Of a DNA stretch of 64,000 nucleotides, positions 9,853-17,390 are shown piece by piece (positions within the stretch are counted from its first letter, which is position 1; each line of letters starts with the position of its first letter). The translations under genes and the position numbers were made by a program. This stretch comes from Anaerobium acetethylicum (GTDB lineage Bacteria; Bacillota; Clostridia; Lachnospirales; Lachnospiraceae). Below the pieces are notes generated by a model, which had not been told where the DNA came from, ran no database searches, and saw only the letters and a program-made list of their open reading frames with translations. Location: the NCBI RefSeq assembly GCF_900096945.1, contig NZ_FMKA01000004.1:62001-126000 (forward strand). Reading direction: 5' to 3'.

Positions 9853-9970
9853 TTCTTTTCCTCCTCGGGCGCTGCCGATTTCTGACAATTCATGCCCTGT
9901 TCTGTATTTTTTGTTAAATTATGCATGGGTTAGTATTATTATATAGCTAATTGAGAATAATGTAAACAAA

Positions 9971-10206
9971 AAGACCCCCGTCCTGTACAGGACGAGAGTC
10001 ATATATTCTCGTAAAACCACCTATCACAACATACCAGCATACGTGTTCCCTTTAACGGCGGAAAACCGTCAGATCCTACTTCCCGTTACGGGGTTCAGAC
10101 TGAAACTCCGGAGTGATTTTCAGTGATCTTCTAATAGTATCGGGCTCGCACCAGGCCCCGACTCGCTGCGACGTTGAAAAATCCTTACTCTCTCCATCTG
10201 CGTCTT
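9971..10206 (-). ncRNA. T-box leader, isoleucine specific
   Basis: Read on the minus strand, the leader has an AGAGA-type element near 10190, a GGTGCGAGCCCG segment typical of stem I, and the T-box sequence AGGTGGTTTTACGAG (complement of about 10009-10023). A terminator hairpin follows with GTCCTGTACAGGAC as stem and TCTTTTTGTTT as tail (near 9963-9996). The TGGT in the T-box fits the ACCA end of tRNA-Ile. ATC triplets in the GATCACTGAAAATCAC region are candidate specifiers. Uncharged tRNA-Ile should stabilise the antiterminator and turn on ileS and probably glgP. Confidence 0.88.
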
Positions 10207-10315
10207 TAGATGTATTATATTTGAACATCCATATAGATAGGAATGTTCTTTTTTCGCAGCCACTCAGTCCAAGGTCCGTTATAGTCACGAACGACCGGAC
10301 AGCTGCGTTTTGTTT

Positions 10316-10345
10316 ATTATAATGTGCATCTGGAGAAATTGTCAA
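10316..10345 (-). promoter_or_regulatory. sigma-A promoter of the ileS T-box transcript
   Basis: On the minus strand, TTGACA (complement of 10340-10345) and TATAAT (complement of 10316-10321) are separated by 18 bases, about 100 bases ahead of the first T-box stem. Confidence 0.8.
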
Positions 10346-10363
10346 GAGGTTCGATGAAAGGAT

Positions 10364-10405
10364 GGTACCTGACACCATAAATAAAAATTTATGGTGTCAG
10401 GTACC
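10364..10405. repeat. family B palindrome copy 1 (GGTACCTGACACC)
   Basis: Perfect 42-bp inverted repeat: 19-base arms beginning GGTACCTGACACC around a 4-base AAAA loop. Five such elements lie between 10.3 and 16.3 kb. Confidence 0.92.
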
Positions 10406-10423
10406 AATATGTAGTACCAATAT

Positions 10424-10540
10424 GTTAACGCGAGGTGTTTTTTGTAAGTGCAGCGAAGCGAAAGCCACAGAAAACCCGAGACATACAGCGCGAAATGGTG
10501 CGTTCAGCACCATTTCTGTGCATCTCGCATTTGATTACTG
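10424..10540. repeat. family C element, degenerate (GCGAGGTGTTTTTT type)
   Basis: Contains the GCGAGGTGTTTTTT...AAAACCCGAG segment and the GAAATGGTG/CACCATTTC hairpin shared with the miniature elements at 25930, 41641 and 56217. It is bracketed by two family B palindromes. Clear ends and a target duplication were not found, so it is probably an old copy. Confidence 0.65.
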
Positions 10541-10585
10541 GTCACAACGTGAGCAGGAATCAGGCGCGGAAGGTATCTCGCGGAA

Positions 10586-10627
10586 GGTACCTGACACCAT
10601 AAACAAAAGTTTATGGTGTCAGGTACC
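10586..10627. repeat. family B palindrome copy 2
   Basis: 42-bp inverted repeat with GGTACCTGACACC arms, ending 3 bases from the stop codon of the flavoenzyme gene. It could double as that gene's 3' hairpin. Confidence 0.92.
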
Positions 10628-10630
10628 AAA

Positions 10631-12580
10631 TTAAATATCCAATGCCGCATGGTAGCCCTGGTATATGGCTGTGGTGATCGTGGATGCCTTTACGCAGTCT
10701 CCGATCGTCGCCACATGTGGTGCGCAGTCCATAAGTTCTTCGACCAGGTCTTTTCTTGGACGCTGTCCAAGGGCGCAGATTACGGTGCTGCCTGGAATCA
10801 TGTGTTCGTTTCCATCGGCATCCGCACATACTACGCCTTCTGCCGAAACGCTGAGGCCTTTGTATCCTGTGTGGACCTGGATGCCGGACTTTTCGATTTC
10901 CCTGAGCATGATCGGGCGGTGCCTGATGTTTGCATCGGGAGCCAGTTCCTTTCTCATTTCCACGAGATGGACTGGTTTTCCTTCCTGGGCAAAATGAATT
11001 GCCGCTTCACAGCCTGCAAGTCCGCCGCCAAGCACGACCACGCTGTCGCCAACCTTCTCTTTTTCCAGGTAATAGTCGTTTACCACTACCACGTTGTTGC
11101 CTTCCAGGCCTGGAATCGGAGGAACGACAGGTTCTGATCCGACTGCGATGATCAGCGCGTCGGGTGCTTCTTTTTCTACATATTCTCTGGTGACCGGGGT
11201 ATTCAGGCGGATGTCGACGCCGGCATCTTTTGCCAGCTTTCCGAGGGTGACGCCCAATTCATACATTTCATATTTAAAAGGAAGCGCCTGTTCGCCTTTC
11301 AGGATTCCGCCCAGCTGGCCGGATTTTTCGCAGAGGATTACTTCGTGGCCTCGTTTTGCGGCTGTCATGGCCGCTTTCAGTCCGCCGGGGCCTCCGCCTG
11401 CTACAAGGACCTTGCGGGGTGACAGGGAAGGCGTCACTTCTGTTCCGTCCATTTCACGTCCGATGAGGGGATTGACGGTGCAGCGCCTGGTTGCGGTCAT
11501 GGCGCGTTCCGCCATGCAGGTAAAGCATCTCAGGCATTTGATGATGTCCTCGTCTCGGTTGGCCATGACTTTTTTCGGCAGTTCCGGATCCGCAAGAAGG
11601 GCGCGGGCCATTTCTACGACATCGGCCTTTCCGCTGGCGATGATTTCTTCCATTTCAGCCGGATCGTTCAATCCGCCGATGGTGGCAACCGGAACGCTTA
11701 CGTGTTTCTTGATTTCTGCCGCAAGATATACGTTGCATCCGTGGGGAAGGAACATGGAAGGGTGGGTGATTCCGAAGCCCGTCTGGTAGGTGCCTGCCGA
11801 CACGTGGATCAGGTCTACTCTTGACTCCACTGCCCTGGCGATTTCCACTCCGTCTTCCAGGTTATATCCGCCTTCGAACAGTTCCGATCCGCTCATTCTG
11901 AACTCGATCGGGAATCCCGGACCTACTGCCTCACGGACGCTGTCGAGGACTTCCTGTGCAAAACGCACCCTGTTTTCCAGGGGACCGCCGTATTTGTCGG
12001 TTCTCTTATTGAAATGAGGGGACAGGAACTGGTTGATCAGCCAGCCGTGGCCTCCATGGACCATGATCATTTCAAATCCGGCTCTTTTTGCAAGTCCGGC
12101 GCATGTTCCGTAAGACGCCACGATGTCATCGATGAGTTCCTGGGTAAGTTCTTTGACCGGAAGGCCATCCGGGCGGACGCCTTCGCTTGCTCCCCACTGG
12201 GCAAGCCCCTGTTTCCTGTTCTTGTCCGTGAGGTAAGTTCCGGCATACTGTCCCGAATGGGAAAGCTCCACGCTGGCGATGGCGCCATGACGGCGGATGG
12301 CATCTGCCGTGTAGGTGAAGCTTGCAAGGGATCCTACTGTCTGAAGGTCAAGATGGTACATGTGGGAGCCTTCCGTTTCAGGATGCACCACGCATTCGCT
12401 GACGGTGACTGAAGCGGCGCCGCCCTTTGCACGCAGTTCGTAGAAGGCGGTTGATTTCGGGCCGATGGTGCAGTCTGCTGTGATGTCTGTTCCGCCCATT
12501 GGTGCGCCGAACATTCTGTTCCGGAATGTCACATTTCCGATGGTAATCGGTTTACATAAGTTTGGGTATTTTCTTTCCAT
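10631..12580 (-). CDS. old-yellow-enzyme type NADH:flavin / 2,4-dienoyl-CoA reductase-like Fe-S flavoprotein
   Basis: 649 residues from the ATG at 12580; AAGGAG is properly spaced for this ATG and too close for the one at 12586. Domains: an FMN-binding TIM barrel (about 1-340, with GHGWLINQFLSP and NRVRF), a [4Fe-4S] cluster motif (CLRCFTC followed 11 residues later by Cys), an FAD-binding Rossmann motif (VLVAGGGPGGLKAA) and an NADH-binding Rossmann motif (VVVLGGGLAGCEAA). This is the architecture of 2,4-dienoyl-CoA reductase, trimethylamine dehydrogenase and the bile-acid enzymes BaiCD/BaiH. The substrate cannot be told from sequence. A truncated permease gene and a PadR regulator lie upstream, suggesting an inducible system for an aromatic, enoate or steroid-type compound. 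Confidence 0.88.
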   Translation of the reverse strand: MERKYPNLCKPITIGNVTFRNRMFGAPMGGTDITADCTIGPKSTAFYELRAKGGAASVTVSECVVHPETEGSHMYHLDLQTVGSLASFTYTADAIRRHGAIASVELSHSGQYAGTYLTDKNRKQGLAQWGASEGVRPDGLPVKELTQELIDDIVASYGTCAGLAKRAGFEMIMVHGGHGWLINQFLSPHFNKRTDKYGGPLENRVRFAQEVLDSVREAVGPGFPIEFRMSGSELFEGGYNLEDGVEIARAVESRVDLIHVSAGTYQTGFGITHPSMFLPHGCNVYLAAEIKKHVSVPVATIGGLNDPAEMEEIIASGKADVVEMARALLADPELPKKVMANRDEDIIKCLRCFTCMAERAMTATRRCTVNPLIGREMDGTEVTPSLSPRKVLVAGGGPGGLKAAMTAAKRGHEVILCEKSGQLGGILKGEQALPFKYEMYELGVTLGKLAKDAGVDIRLNTPVTREYVEKEAPDALIIAVGSEPVVPPIPGLEGNNVVVVNDYYLEKEKVGDSVVVLGGGLAGCEAAIHFAQEGKPVHLVEMRKELAPDANIRHRPIMLREIEKSGIQVHTGYKGLSVSAEGVVCADADGNEHMIPGSTVICALGQRPRKDLVEELMDCAPHVATIGDCVKASTITTAIYQGYHAALDI

Positions 12581-12597
12581 TTTCATTTCTCCTTATA

Positions 12598-12640
12598 GGT
12601 ACCTGACCCTGTGAACGAGTTGTTCACAGGGTCAGGTACC
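12598..12640. repeat. family B palindrome copy 3 (variant)
   Basis: 43-bp inverted repeat, arms GGTACCTGACCCTGTGAAC, 5-base loop. It differs from the other copies in matched positions on both arms, so pairing is conserved. It sits exactly between the flavoenzyme gene and the shortened permease gene. Confidence 0.92.
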
Positions 12641-12646
12641 GCTCTA

Positions 12647-13030
12647 TTAGGCCAGTACCAGGGCTCCTACCGTGCCGGCAAATCCGGCTAAAATCATGCC
12701 GCCGGCAAACAGCAGGCCGCCGACGAAGATGACCTTTTTCGGGCCGAACATATCGTTGATCCGGCCTCCGGTGATCATGGTGATCGGGCCTACCGAATTT
12801 GTAACAATGAATATAATTGCCAGATTTCCCGGCGTCAGGGCAAGTCCCGTGACCTCGCTCAGGTACGCTGCCATAGGGGCAGAGAATACGCTCCAGGTGT
12901 AGATTGATCCGATACACAGATTGATAAAGCAGCTTGCGATGAGAATGATCCATCGTTTTTTTTCAGTTCCATAAATATCCTCCATTTCAACTTTGTTCAG
13001 TTTCTGGTTTCTTTGTTTTGTCTTGTTCAT
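12647..13030 (-). pseudogene. 5' fragment of an MFS transporter (OxlT/YhjX-like), truncated
   Basis: 127 residues where this permease family normally has about 400. The visible part contains the first membrane segments, with CFINLCIGSIYTWSVFSAPMAAYL typical of the OxlT-like major facilitator group, and GPITMITGGRINDMFGPKK (the loop 2-3 motif). It stops in the third or fourth membrane segment (GALVLA), 7 bases before a family B palindrome. The missing C-terminal two thirds are not elsewhere in the window. No good ribosome site precedes the 13030 ATG; the ATG at 12985 is an alternative. Probably non-functional after a deletion at the palindrome. Confidence 0.75.
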
Positions 13031-13042
13031 TTTGATTTGTTA

Positions 13043-13098
13043 ATATTATCACAATGACATTTTCATGTCAATCTAAACATGTCAACATTTACATGTTT
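13043..13098 (-). promoter_or_regulatory. promoter with two palindromic operators, likely PadR-controlled
   Basis: On the minus strand, TTGACA (complement of 13066-13071) and TAATAT (complement of 13043-13048) are 17 apart, ahead of the permease fragment. TGACATTTTCATGTCA (13055-13070) is palindromic and covers the -35. Just upstream a second palindrome has AAACATG and CATGTTT arms (13075-13098) and contains ATGT-N8-ACAT, the spacing known for PadR operators. The padR gene begins about 345 bases away. Confidence 0.65.
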
Positions 13099-13330
13099 GT
13101 GCAGTATGCATCAACCCTGGTTTCCGCTCCCGCACGCAGCCGGTCCTGAACCTCCTTACATCAGGCCGTGGATGCTGCATTGGCAGCTGGTCAGTGCTCC
13201 TGTTTTACGAGGCATTCTTATGGTGATTTCGCATGAAAGTCTGCGTTATGGAAGGTCAAAATTGCCGGTTCTGCACTCTGTGTGCGCCATCTTTTTCCCT
13301 GACGGATGTGATCATTCATGGTTATCTGGA

Positions 13331-13359
13331 TTGTTGATTTTGCACAATTGTGATATAAT
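13331..13359 (+). promoter_or_regulatory. promoter of the padR gene
   Basis: TTGTTG (13331-13336) and TATAAT (13354-13359) with 17-base spacing. The region 13100-13330 upstream shows no gene or repeat that I can identify. Confidence 0.6.
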
Positions 13360-13442
13360 CAGCGAATAATAAGATATTAGTGAATGATGGTTCCGAATCG
13401 TTACCGGATGTCGGACACTTTCGGATTGGGGATATGAATTAC

Positions 13443-13979
13443 ATGAGAACATTGAAATACGCAATTTTGGGGCTGCTGAACAGAGAGCCTCTGACCGGTT
13501 ATGATATAGCAAGGGAGTTCAAAAAGGATCTGGGCGAATTCTGGACCGCCACCCACAGCCAGATCTATCCGGAATTAAAAAAACTCCTCGCCGAAGGGCT
13601 GATCGTCTTTGAGGTACAGATCAGCGGCGAGGTGCTGGAAAAGAAGCTGTATTCTATTACCGGGCAGGGACAGAAGGAGTTTCTGACATGGCTGAAAAAG
13701 GATGAACCGATGGAACCTACGCCCAAAGACATCTTCCGCCTTCGGATGTATTTTTCCAACTATATGGACAGCGCCACCAGGCTGCAGCTTCTGGAGCACC
13801 AGCTTCAGCAGCACAAGGACAGGCTGTCCCATCTTCAAACTAACATGCTGCGCTACGACAGCGTTCCTCCGCTGGAGAGCGACACTTTCGGCGATTATCT
13901 GGTGCTGGACGGCGCCATCATACGGGAAAAGGCGACCATCCAGTGGCTTGAGAACTTTATCGCCTACTGCAGAAAATAA
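13443..13979 (+). CDS. PadR-family transcriptional regulator
   Basis: 178 residues from the ATG at 13443 (MRTLKYAILGLL), the canonical PadR beginning; GGGG lies about 11 bases upstream. An ATG at 13434 is too close to it. A winged-helix domain (about 1-90, with LTGYDIAREF and THSQIYPELKKLLAEGLI, the recognition helix) is followed by a coiled Vir_act_alpha_C-like C-terminal region (LEHQLQQHKDRLSHLQ). Members are usually repressors released by phenolic or drug-like ligands. Palindromic sites upstream of the neighbouring divergent permease fragment are its likely targets. Confidence 0.88.
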   Translation: MRTLKYAILGLLNREPLTGYDIAREFKKDLGEFWTATHSQIYPELKKLLAEGLIVFEVQISGEVLEKKLYSITGQGQKEFLTWLKKDEPMEPTPKDIFRLRMYFSNYMDSATRLQLLEHQLQQHKDRLSHLQTNMLRYDSVPPLESDTFGDYLVLDGAIIREKATIQWLENFIAYCRK

Positions 13980-14000
13980 TGCAGCTTTTCAGATATCACC

Positions 14001-14033
14001 GTGGCTATGAAGGACGTAGTCTCGAATAGCCGC
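14001..14033. repeat. family D palindrome, diverged copy before pncB
   Basis: Begins GTGGCTATGAAGGACG and ends ATAGCCGC. The outer arms differ from the family sequence (GTAACTAT/ATAGTTAC) on both sides in a compensatory way. Confidence 0.65.
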
Positions 14034-14105
14034 AACATCATACGACAACCATTCAGGAAAGGAAAATATCGATATCTTCTATCTGCATATCGATACGGGC
14101 CGCAT

Positions 14106-15551
14106 ATGAGCACAATGAATTTGACTTTACTTACTGATTTTTACGAACTGACCATGATGCAGGGCTATTTCAAAAATAACGCCAACGACACCGTCATCTT
14201 CGATGCCTTTTACAGGACGAACCCTTCCGGAAGCGGCTACTCCATAACCGCAGGCCTGGACCAGGTCATCGACTATGTGAAGAATCTGCGTTTTACAGAC
14301 GAGGATATCAGCTATCTGGAAAGCCTGCGGCTTTTTGATGCGGATTTCCTGGACTACCTGCGCAATTTCAGGTTTTCCGGAGACATCTATGCCGTGCCTG
14401 AGGGAACCGTCGTTTTCCCGCGGGAGCCCCTTGTAAAGGTCATCGCTCCGATCATGGAGGCGCAGCTTGTGGAGACTGCCATTCTGACGATCATCAACCA
14501 CCAGAGCCTGATTGCAACAAAGGCGTCCCGCGTTGTCTATGCGGCAAAAGGCGAAGGCGTCATGGAATTCGGACTTCGCAGGGCTCAGGGACCGGATGCC
14601 GGCATCTACGGCGCCCGGGCGGCAGTGATCGGCGGCTGCATCGGCACCTCCAACGTCCTTGCAGGACAGCTTTTTGACGTACCCGTAAGAGGAACCCACG
14701 CACACAGCTGGATCATGAGCTTTCCTGACGAATACACTGCGTTCAAAAAATATGCCGAGCTCTACCCAAACCCCTGCATCCTCCTGGTGGACACCTACGA
14801 CACGCTGAAATCCGGCGTTCCAAACGCTATCAAAGTATTCACGGAAATGCGCGAGGCCGGGATTCCTCTCGACTACTACGGAATCAGGCTGGACAGCGGC
14901 GACCTTGCCTACCTTTCTAAAAAAGCGAAGAAAATGCTGGATGCAGCCGGCTTCCCCGATGCTGTCATTTCAGCCTCCAGCGACCTGGACGAATACCTGA
15001 TCGACAGCCTGAAGACCCAGGGCGCGACGATTTCCTCCTGGGGCGTCGGCACCAACCTGATCACGTCCAAGGACTGCCCTGCCTTCGGCGGCGTCTACAA
15101 GCTTGCCGCAGTCCAGAACGATCTGGGCGTTTTTATGCCGAAGATCAAGCTTTCCGAAAACACAGAAAAGATTACGAACCCGGGAAACAAGAAAATTTTC
15201 CGCATCTATGAGAAGGAATCAGGAAAGATCAAGGCTGATCTGATCACCCTCGCGGATGAGACCTTCTCTGAAGAAGACCCGCTTCTGCTCTTCGATCCAA
15301 TCGAGACCTGGAAGAAGACCCTGCTGCAGCCGGGCACCTACACCATGCGCGAGCTGCTGGTCCCCGTCTTCCTGAAGGGCGAATGCGTCTATACCTCGCC
15401 AAAAGTAATGGATATCCGGGACTACTGCCAGCGGGAGCTGGACACCCTGTGGGATGAAACAAGGCGTCTCGTAAATCCTCATAAAGTCTATGTGGATCTG
15501 TCGAAAGAGCTTCATAAGATCAAAAGCGAACTGTTGGACCAGATGAGTTAA
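14106..15551 (+). CDS. pncB: nicotinate phosphoribosyltransferase
   Basis: 481 residues from the ATG at 14106 (MSTMNLTLLTDFYELTMMQGYF), the usual N-terminus of this family; the frame upstream of it is repeat-derived. The ribosome site is weak, and the ATG at 14115 is an alternative. Motifs include EFGLRRAQGPDAG, GTHAHSWIMSF (active-site His region), LLVDTYDTLKSG and RLDSGDLAYLS. It converts nicotinate, PRPP and ATP to nicotinate mononucleotide, the salvage entry to NAD. It sits next to flavin/NAD-dependent enzymes. Confidence 0.95.
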   Translation: MSTMNLTLLTDFYELTMMQGYFKNNANDTVIFDAFYRTNPSGSGYSITAGLDQVIDYVKNLRFTDEDISYLESLRLFDADFLDYLRNFRFSGDIYAVPEGTVVFPREPLVKVIAPIMEAQLVETAILTIINHQSLIATKASRVVYAAKGEGVMEFGLRRAQGPDAGIYGARAAVIGGCIGTSNVLAGQLFDVPVRGTHAHSWIMSFPDEYTAFKKYAELYPNPCILLVDTYDTLKSGVPNAIKVFTEMREAGIPLDYYGIRLDSGDLAYLSKKAKKMLDAAGFPDAVISASSDLDEYLIDSLKTQGATISSWGVGTNLITSKDCPAFGGVYKLAAVQNDLGVFMPKIKLSENTEKITNPGNKKIFRIYEKESGKIKADLITLADETFSEEDPLLLFDPIETWKKTLLQPGTYTMRELLVPVFLKGECVYTSPKVMDIRDYCQRELDTLWDETRRLVNPHKVYVDLSKELHKIKSELLDQMS

Positions 15552-15555
15552 AAAT

Positions 15556-15596
15556 GTACCTGACACCATAAACATTTGTTTATGATGTCAGGTACC
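15556..15596. repeat. family B palindrome copy 4
   Basis: 41-bp inverted repeat starting GTACCTGACACCATAAAC; the right arm has one mismatch (GATGTC for GGTGTC). Lies 5 bases after the pncB stop and 20 bases before the FMN reductase start. Confidence 0.9.
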
Positions 15597-15615
15597 AATA
15601 TAAGGAGGAGCGCAT

Positions 15616-16182
15616 ATGGATAAGAAAAAAGTTGGTGTTTTTGCAGGAAGTTTACGTAAGGAATCCTTTTCCAGGAAAATCGCAGCTGTGCTAAAGGAAG
15701 TGGCACCGGACTCTCTTGAGCTGGAACTCGTGGATCTAGGGGCGCTTGAGATGTACAACCAGGACTTTGATGATGAAGGTAATGTACCTGCTTCCTGGAC
15801 AGAATTCCGGGAGCGGGTAAAGAAATTTGACGCCGTTCTTTTTGTAACGCCGGAGTACAACCGGTCAGTTACTGCAGTGCTGAAGAATGCCCTGGATGTA
15901 GGTTCAAGGCCCTACGGAGAAAGTGTCTGGGACGGAAAACCCGGTGCGGTAGTCAGCGTCTCGCCGGGAGCCTTAAGCGGTTTTGGCGCAAACCATCACC
16001 TGCGCCAGGCCCTTGTGTTCCTGAACGTGCCGACCATGCAGCAGCCGGAGGCTTATATCGGAAATGTCGCAGCGCTGTTTGATGAGAATGGGGTCATGAC
16101 AAATGAGAAAACCAAGGGATTTTTAAAAACCATTATGGATTCGTTTGGGGTTTGGGTGGAAAATAATTCGGCTTCTGAATAG
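15616..16182 (+). CDS. NADPH-dependent FMN reductase / flavodoxin-like quinone reductase
   Basis: 188 residues; ATAAGGAGGA lies 10 bases upstream of the ATG. Flavodoxin-like fold: the N-terminal GVFAGSLRKESFSRKIA loop binds the FMN phosphate, and FVTPEYNRSVTAVLKNALD is the conserved segment of the ArsH/ChrR/azoreductase-like FMN_red family. Members reduce flavins, quinones, chromate or azo compounds using NADPH. The gene is bracketed by family B palindromes on both sides. It may feed reduced flavin to the nearby flavoenzyme, but that is inference. Confidence 0.92.
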   Translation: MDKKKVGVFAGSLRKESFSRKIAAVLKEVAPDSLELELVDLGALEMYNQDFDDEGNVPASWTEFRERVKKFDAVLFVTPEYNRSVTAVLKNALDVGSRPYGESVWDGKPGAVVSVSPGALSGFGANHHLRQALVFLNVPTMQQPEAYIGNVAALFDENGVMTNEKTKGFLKTIMDSFGVWVENNSASE

Positions 16183-16197
16183 CCAAAAAAGCAAAAA

Positions 16198-16239
16198 GGT
16201 ACCTGACACCATAAACAAATGTTTATGGTGTCAGGTACT
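16198..16239. repeat. family B palindrome copy 5
   Basis: Inverted repeat with GGTACCTGACACCATAAAC arms; only the final base of the right arm is changed. Lies between the convergent 3' ends of the FMN reductase and the PrsA-like gene. Confidence 0.92.
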
Positions 16240-16256
16240 ATTAAATTTCCATTAAA

Positions 16257-17342
16257 TTATTTCTCTTCTGTAGTCTCTTCTGCAGCTGTCTCTTCTGTAG
16301 TCTCTTCTGCTGTAGTTTCTTCTGCTACGATGATCGGTTCATCAAATGTTATTGTTGCCCAAACTTCTTCGTCCAGTTTGAATTCAACTTCTTTTTCCCA
16401 TGCTGCGTAGATGTCTGCGAATGCTGTATTCTGTCTTTCAGCAACGATTTCTTCTTTTCTTGTTGCTGTAGCTTCTGCGTCAGCTGTGCTTACCATCTTC
16501 ACTACGTAGTATGCTCCGTCGCCTTCGATCACATCTGAAACTCCGCCATCTGTCAGTGCGTCTGCTGCTGCGATTAACGCTGCATCAAGATCAGTTGAAT
16601 CTGCGCCGTAAGAATCGTCATATACTGTGTATCCTGCGCCTTCTACTGCTGCCTGGAAATCTCCGCCTGTCTTTGCTGTGTCAGCGATTGTCTGTGCAGT
16701 TACTTTGAGAGCTGCTTTTTCGTCATCTGTCAGAGCTGTAGTTGTTCCGTCTTCAGCAGGTGTTCCTGCTGTTGAAATGAATGCATAGGAAATGGATTTC
16801 TGAGCTGCTTCTTCGTCTGATACTTCTGTATCCACGTCAGCGATTGCTGCCTGGTATACTTTATCAGCGAGTGTGCTGTATCCTAATAATTCGATGAGGT
16901 ATTTTTCATCTGCGCCTGTGGCTTTGATTAACGCATCGTCCCAGCTTTCCATGATGCTTGCTGCTGTTTCTTTGATTGTTTTATCATCATCTTCTGTAAG
17001 TTCAACCTTGTATTCTTCTGCGTGAGCTGCCATTAAATGAATCTGTTTTACGTTTTCGATTGTGGAATCTTTTACGTTTGCTTCAAGTGTGGATCCGTCT
17101 CCGCTCATGTCTACTGTCCACATCTCTTCGCCAAAATATGCCATATATGCTGACTCATACTGTGCCTGAGTTACTCTTGCATAAAGATTTGCTTCTTTCA
17201 GATATATTTTTTCGTCCCCAAGTGTTGCAACGACTTCCCCTTTGTCTGATGCTGCAGTTTTGCCACATCCTGTTAATGAAGCCGCTAACATCATTGCTGC
17301 TGCTGCGATCACTAACATTCTTTTCCCTAAATTTTTTCTCAT
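16257..17342 (-). CDS. PrsA/SurA-like foldase lipoprotein
   Basis: 361 residues. An N-terminal lipoprotein signal with lipobox LTGC (cleavage before Cys26) is followed by a SurA_N-like chaperone domain (EVVATLGDEKIYLKEANLYARVTQ) and a peptidyl-prolyl isomerase-like C-terminal part (GGVSDVIEGDGAYYVVKMV). It ends in a Glu/Thr-rich low-complexity tail (AEETTEET repeats) of about 25 residues. It would help fold secreted proteins on the outer face of the membrane. It lies 48 bases after mfd, the usual clostridial order. Confidence 0.85.
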   Translation of the reverse strand: MRKNLGKRMLVIAAAAMMLAASLTGCGKTAASDKGEVVATLGDEKIYLKEANLYARVTQAQYESAYMAYFGEEMWTVDMSGDGSTLEANVKDSTIENVKQIHLMAAHAEEYKVELTEDDDKTIKETAASIMESWDDALIKATGADEKYLIELLGYSTLADKVYQAAIADVDTEVSDEEAAQKSISYAFISTAGTPAEDGTTTALTDDEKAALKVTAQTIADTAKTGGDFQAAVEGAGYTVYDDSYGADSTDLDAALIAAADALTDGGVSDVIEGDGAYYVVKMVSTADAEATATRKEEIVAERQNTAFADIYAAWEKEVEFKLDEEVWATITFDEPIIVAEETTAEETTEETAAEETTEEK

Positions 17343-17390
17343 GATTTCCTCCTAAAGTTTTAAACGACTAAAACCAATTATAGTCCTTAT

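Noticed and set aside
10631-12580. Assignment as a bile-acid bai gene
   Set aside because: Domain architecture fits, but the substrate cannot be inferred and no other bai genes are nearby, so only the general enzyme family is given.
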